Below are positions 14,529 to 14,620 of a stretch of 14,620 nucleotides of DNA, piece after piece (position 1 is the stretch's first letter; every line of letters starts with the position of its first letter). Origin of the DNA: Flavobacteriaceae bacterium (GTDB taxonomy: Bacteria > Bacteroidota > Bacteroidia > Flavobacteriales > Flavobacteriaceae). The notes beneath the pieces were generated by a model. It was given only the letters and a program-made list of their open reading frames with translations. It ran no database searches and had not been told where the DNA came from. The position numbers and the translations under genes are program-made. The stretch spans positions 2,538,001 to 2,552,620 of the forward strand of contig CP070731.1 in assembly GCA_020347545.1 (NCBI GenBank), in the 5' to 3' direction.

Positions 14529-14620
14529 ATGAAATGGAAATACTGGTTATATCTACTTATGCTATGTTGGATTTTATCCTGCCTGAAGGTTGATACAAAA
14601 TATGCCTATGTAGATGGAAA
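14529..14620 (+). CDS. Partial lipoprotein gene running off the right edge
   Basis: An ATG at 14529 opens a frame that stays open to the window end (30 complete codons). It begins MKWKYWLYLLMLCWILSC: a short basic start, a hydrophobic run and a lipobox ILSC (Cys18), followed by LKVDTKYAYVDG. This is the beginning of a probable lipoprotein. It lies 72 bases after hemG on the same strand. Its function cannot be judged from so little sequence. Confidence 0.6.
   Translation, partial: MKWKYWLYLLMLCWILSCLKVDTKYAYVDG

Overview
The window looks like the chromosome of an aerobic member of the Bacteroidetes, probably a flavobacterium. The DNA is AT-rich and genes are short-spaced or overlap by ATGA. 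Several proteins carry lipoprotein signals or twin-arginine signals typical of that phylum. The one clear promoter is of the Bacteroidetes type (TTTG-N19-TAnnTTTG), and obvious Shine-Dalgarno sequences are rare. No RNA gene, insertion sequence, integrase, CRISPR array or phage gene was seen. No gene-free stretch exceeds 300 bases.

Left (214-3511): three tightly coupled genes encode a Tat-signal small subunit (gluconate 2-dehydrogenase subunit 3 / LacC type), a GMC-type FAD dehydrogenase (LacA type) and a ThuA-domain lipoprotein. Both junctions are ATGA overlaps. Together they suggest a periplasmic sugar or glycoside dehydrogenase, perhaps making 3-keto sugars. No cytochrome c subunit is visible.

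Middle-left (3538-6704): a TTG-started HxlR-family regulator with a conserved N-terminal cysteine comes first. It is followed by a well-formed promoter and a flavodoxin-fold NAD(P)H oxidoreductase. Next is a Tat-exported protein resembling 4,5-dihydroxyphthalate decarboxylase or a substrate-binding protein, then two small integral membrane proteins. The regulator/oxidoreductase pair resembles redox- or quinone-sensing units.

Middle (6705-8166): a CPBP-family membrane protease lies on the minus strand, its stop codon abutting that of the preceding gene. A secreted protein of unknown function follows on the plus strand.

Middle-right (8238-11755): an exported metal-dependent amidohydrolase carries an extra C-terminal NTF2/SnoaL-like domain. 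It is followed closely by a lipoprotein formylglycine sulfatase. A 13-codon reading frame bridges the two genes exactly, from directly after one stop to an ATGA overlap with the next start.

Right (11908-14620): a small secreted protein comes first, then a cysteine-containing cytoplasmic protein of unknown function coupled by ATGA to a proline-iminopeptidase-like lipoprotein hydrolase. A HemG-type protoporphyrinogen oxidase follows, and the window ends in the first 30 codons of a probable lipoprotein. Most of the region deals with envelope and periplasmic metabolism of sugars, sulfated compounds and possibly aromatics. The substrates cannot be read from sequence alone.
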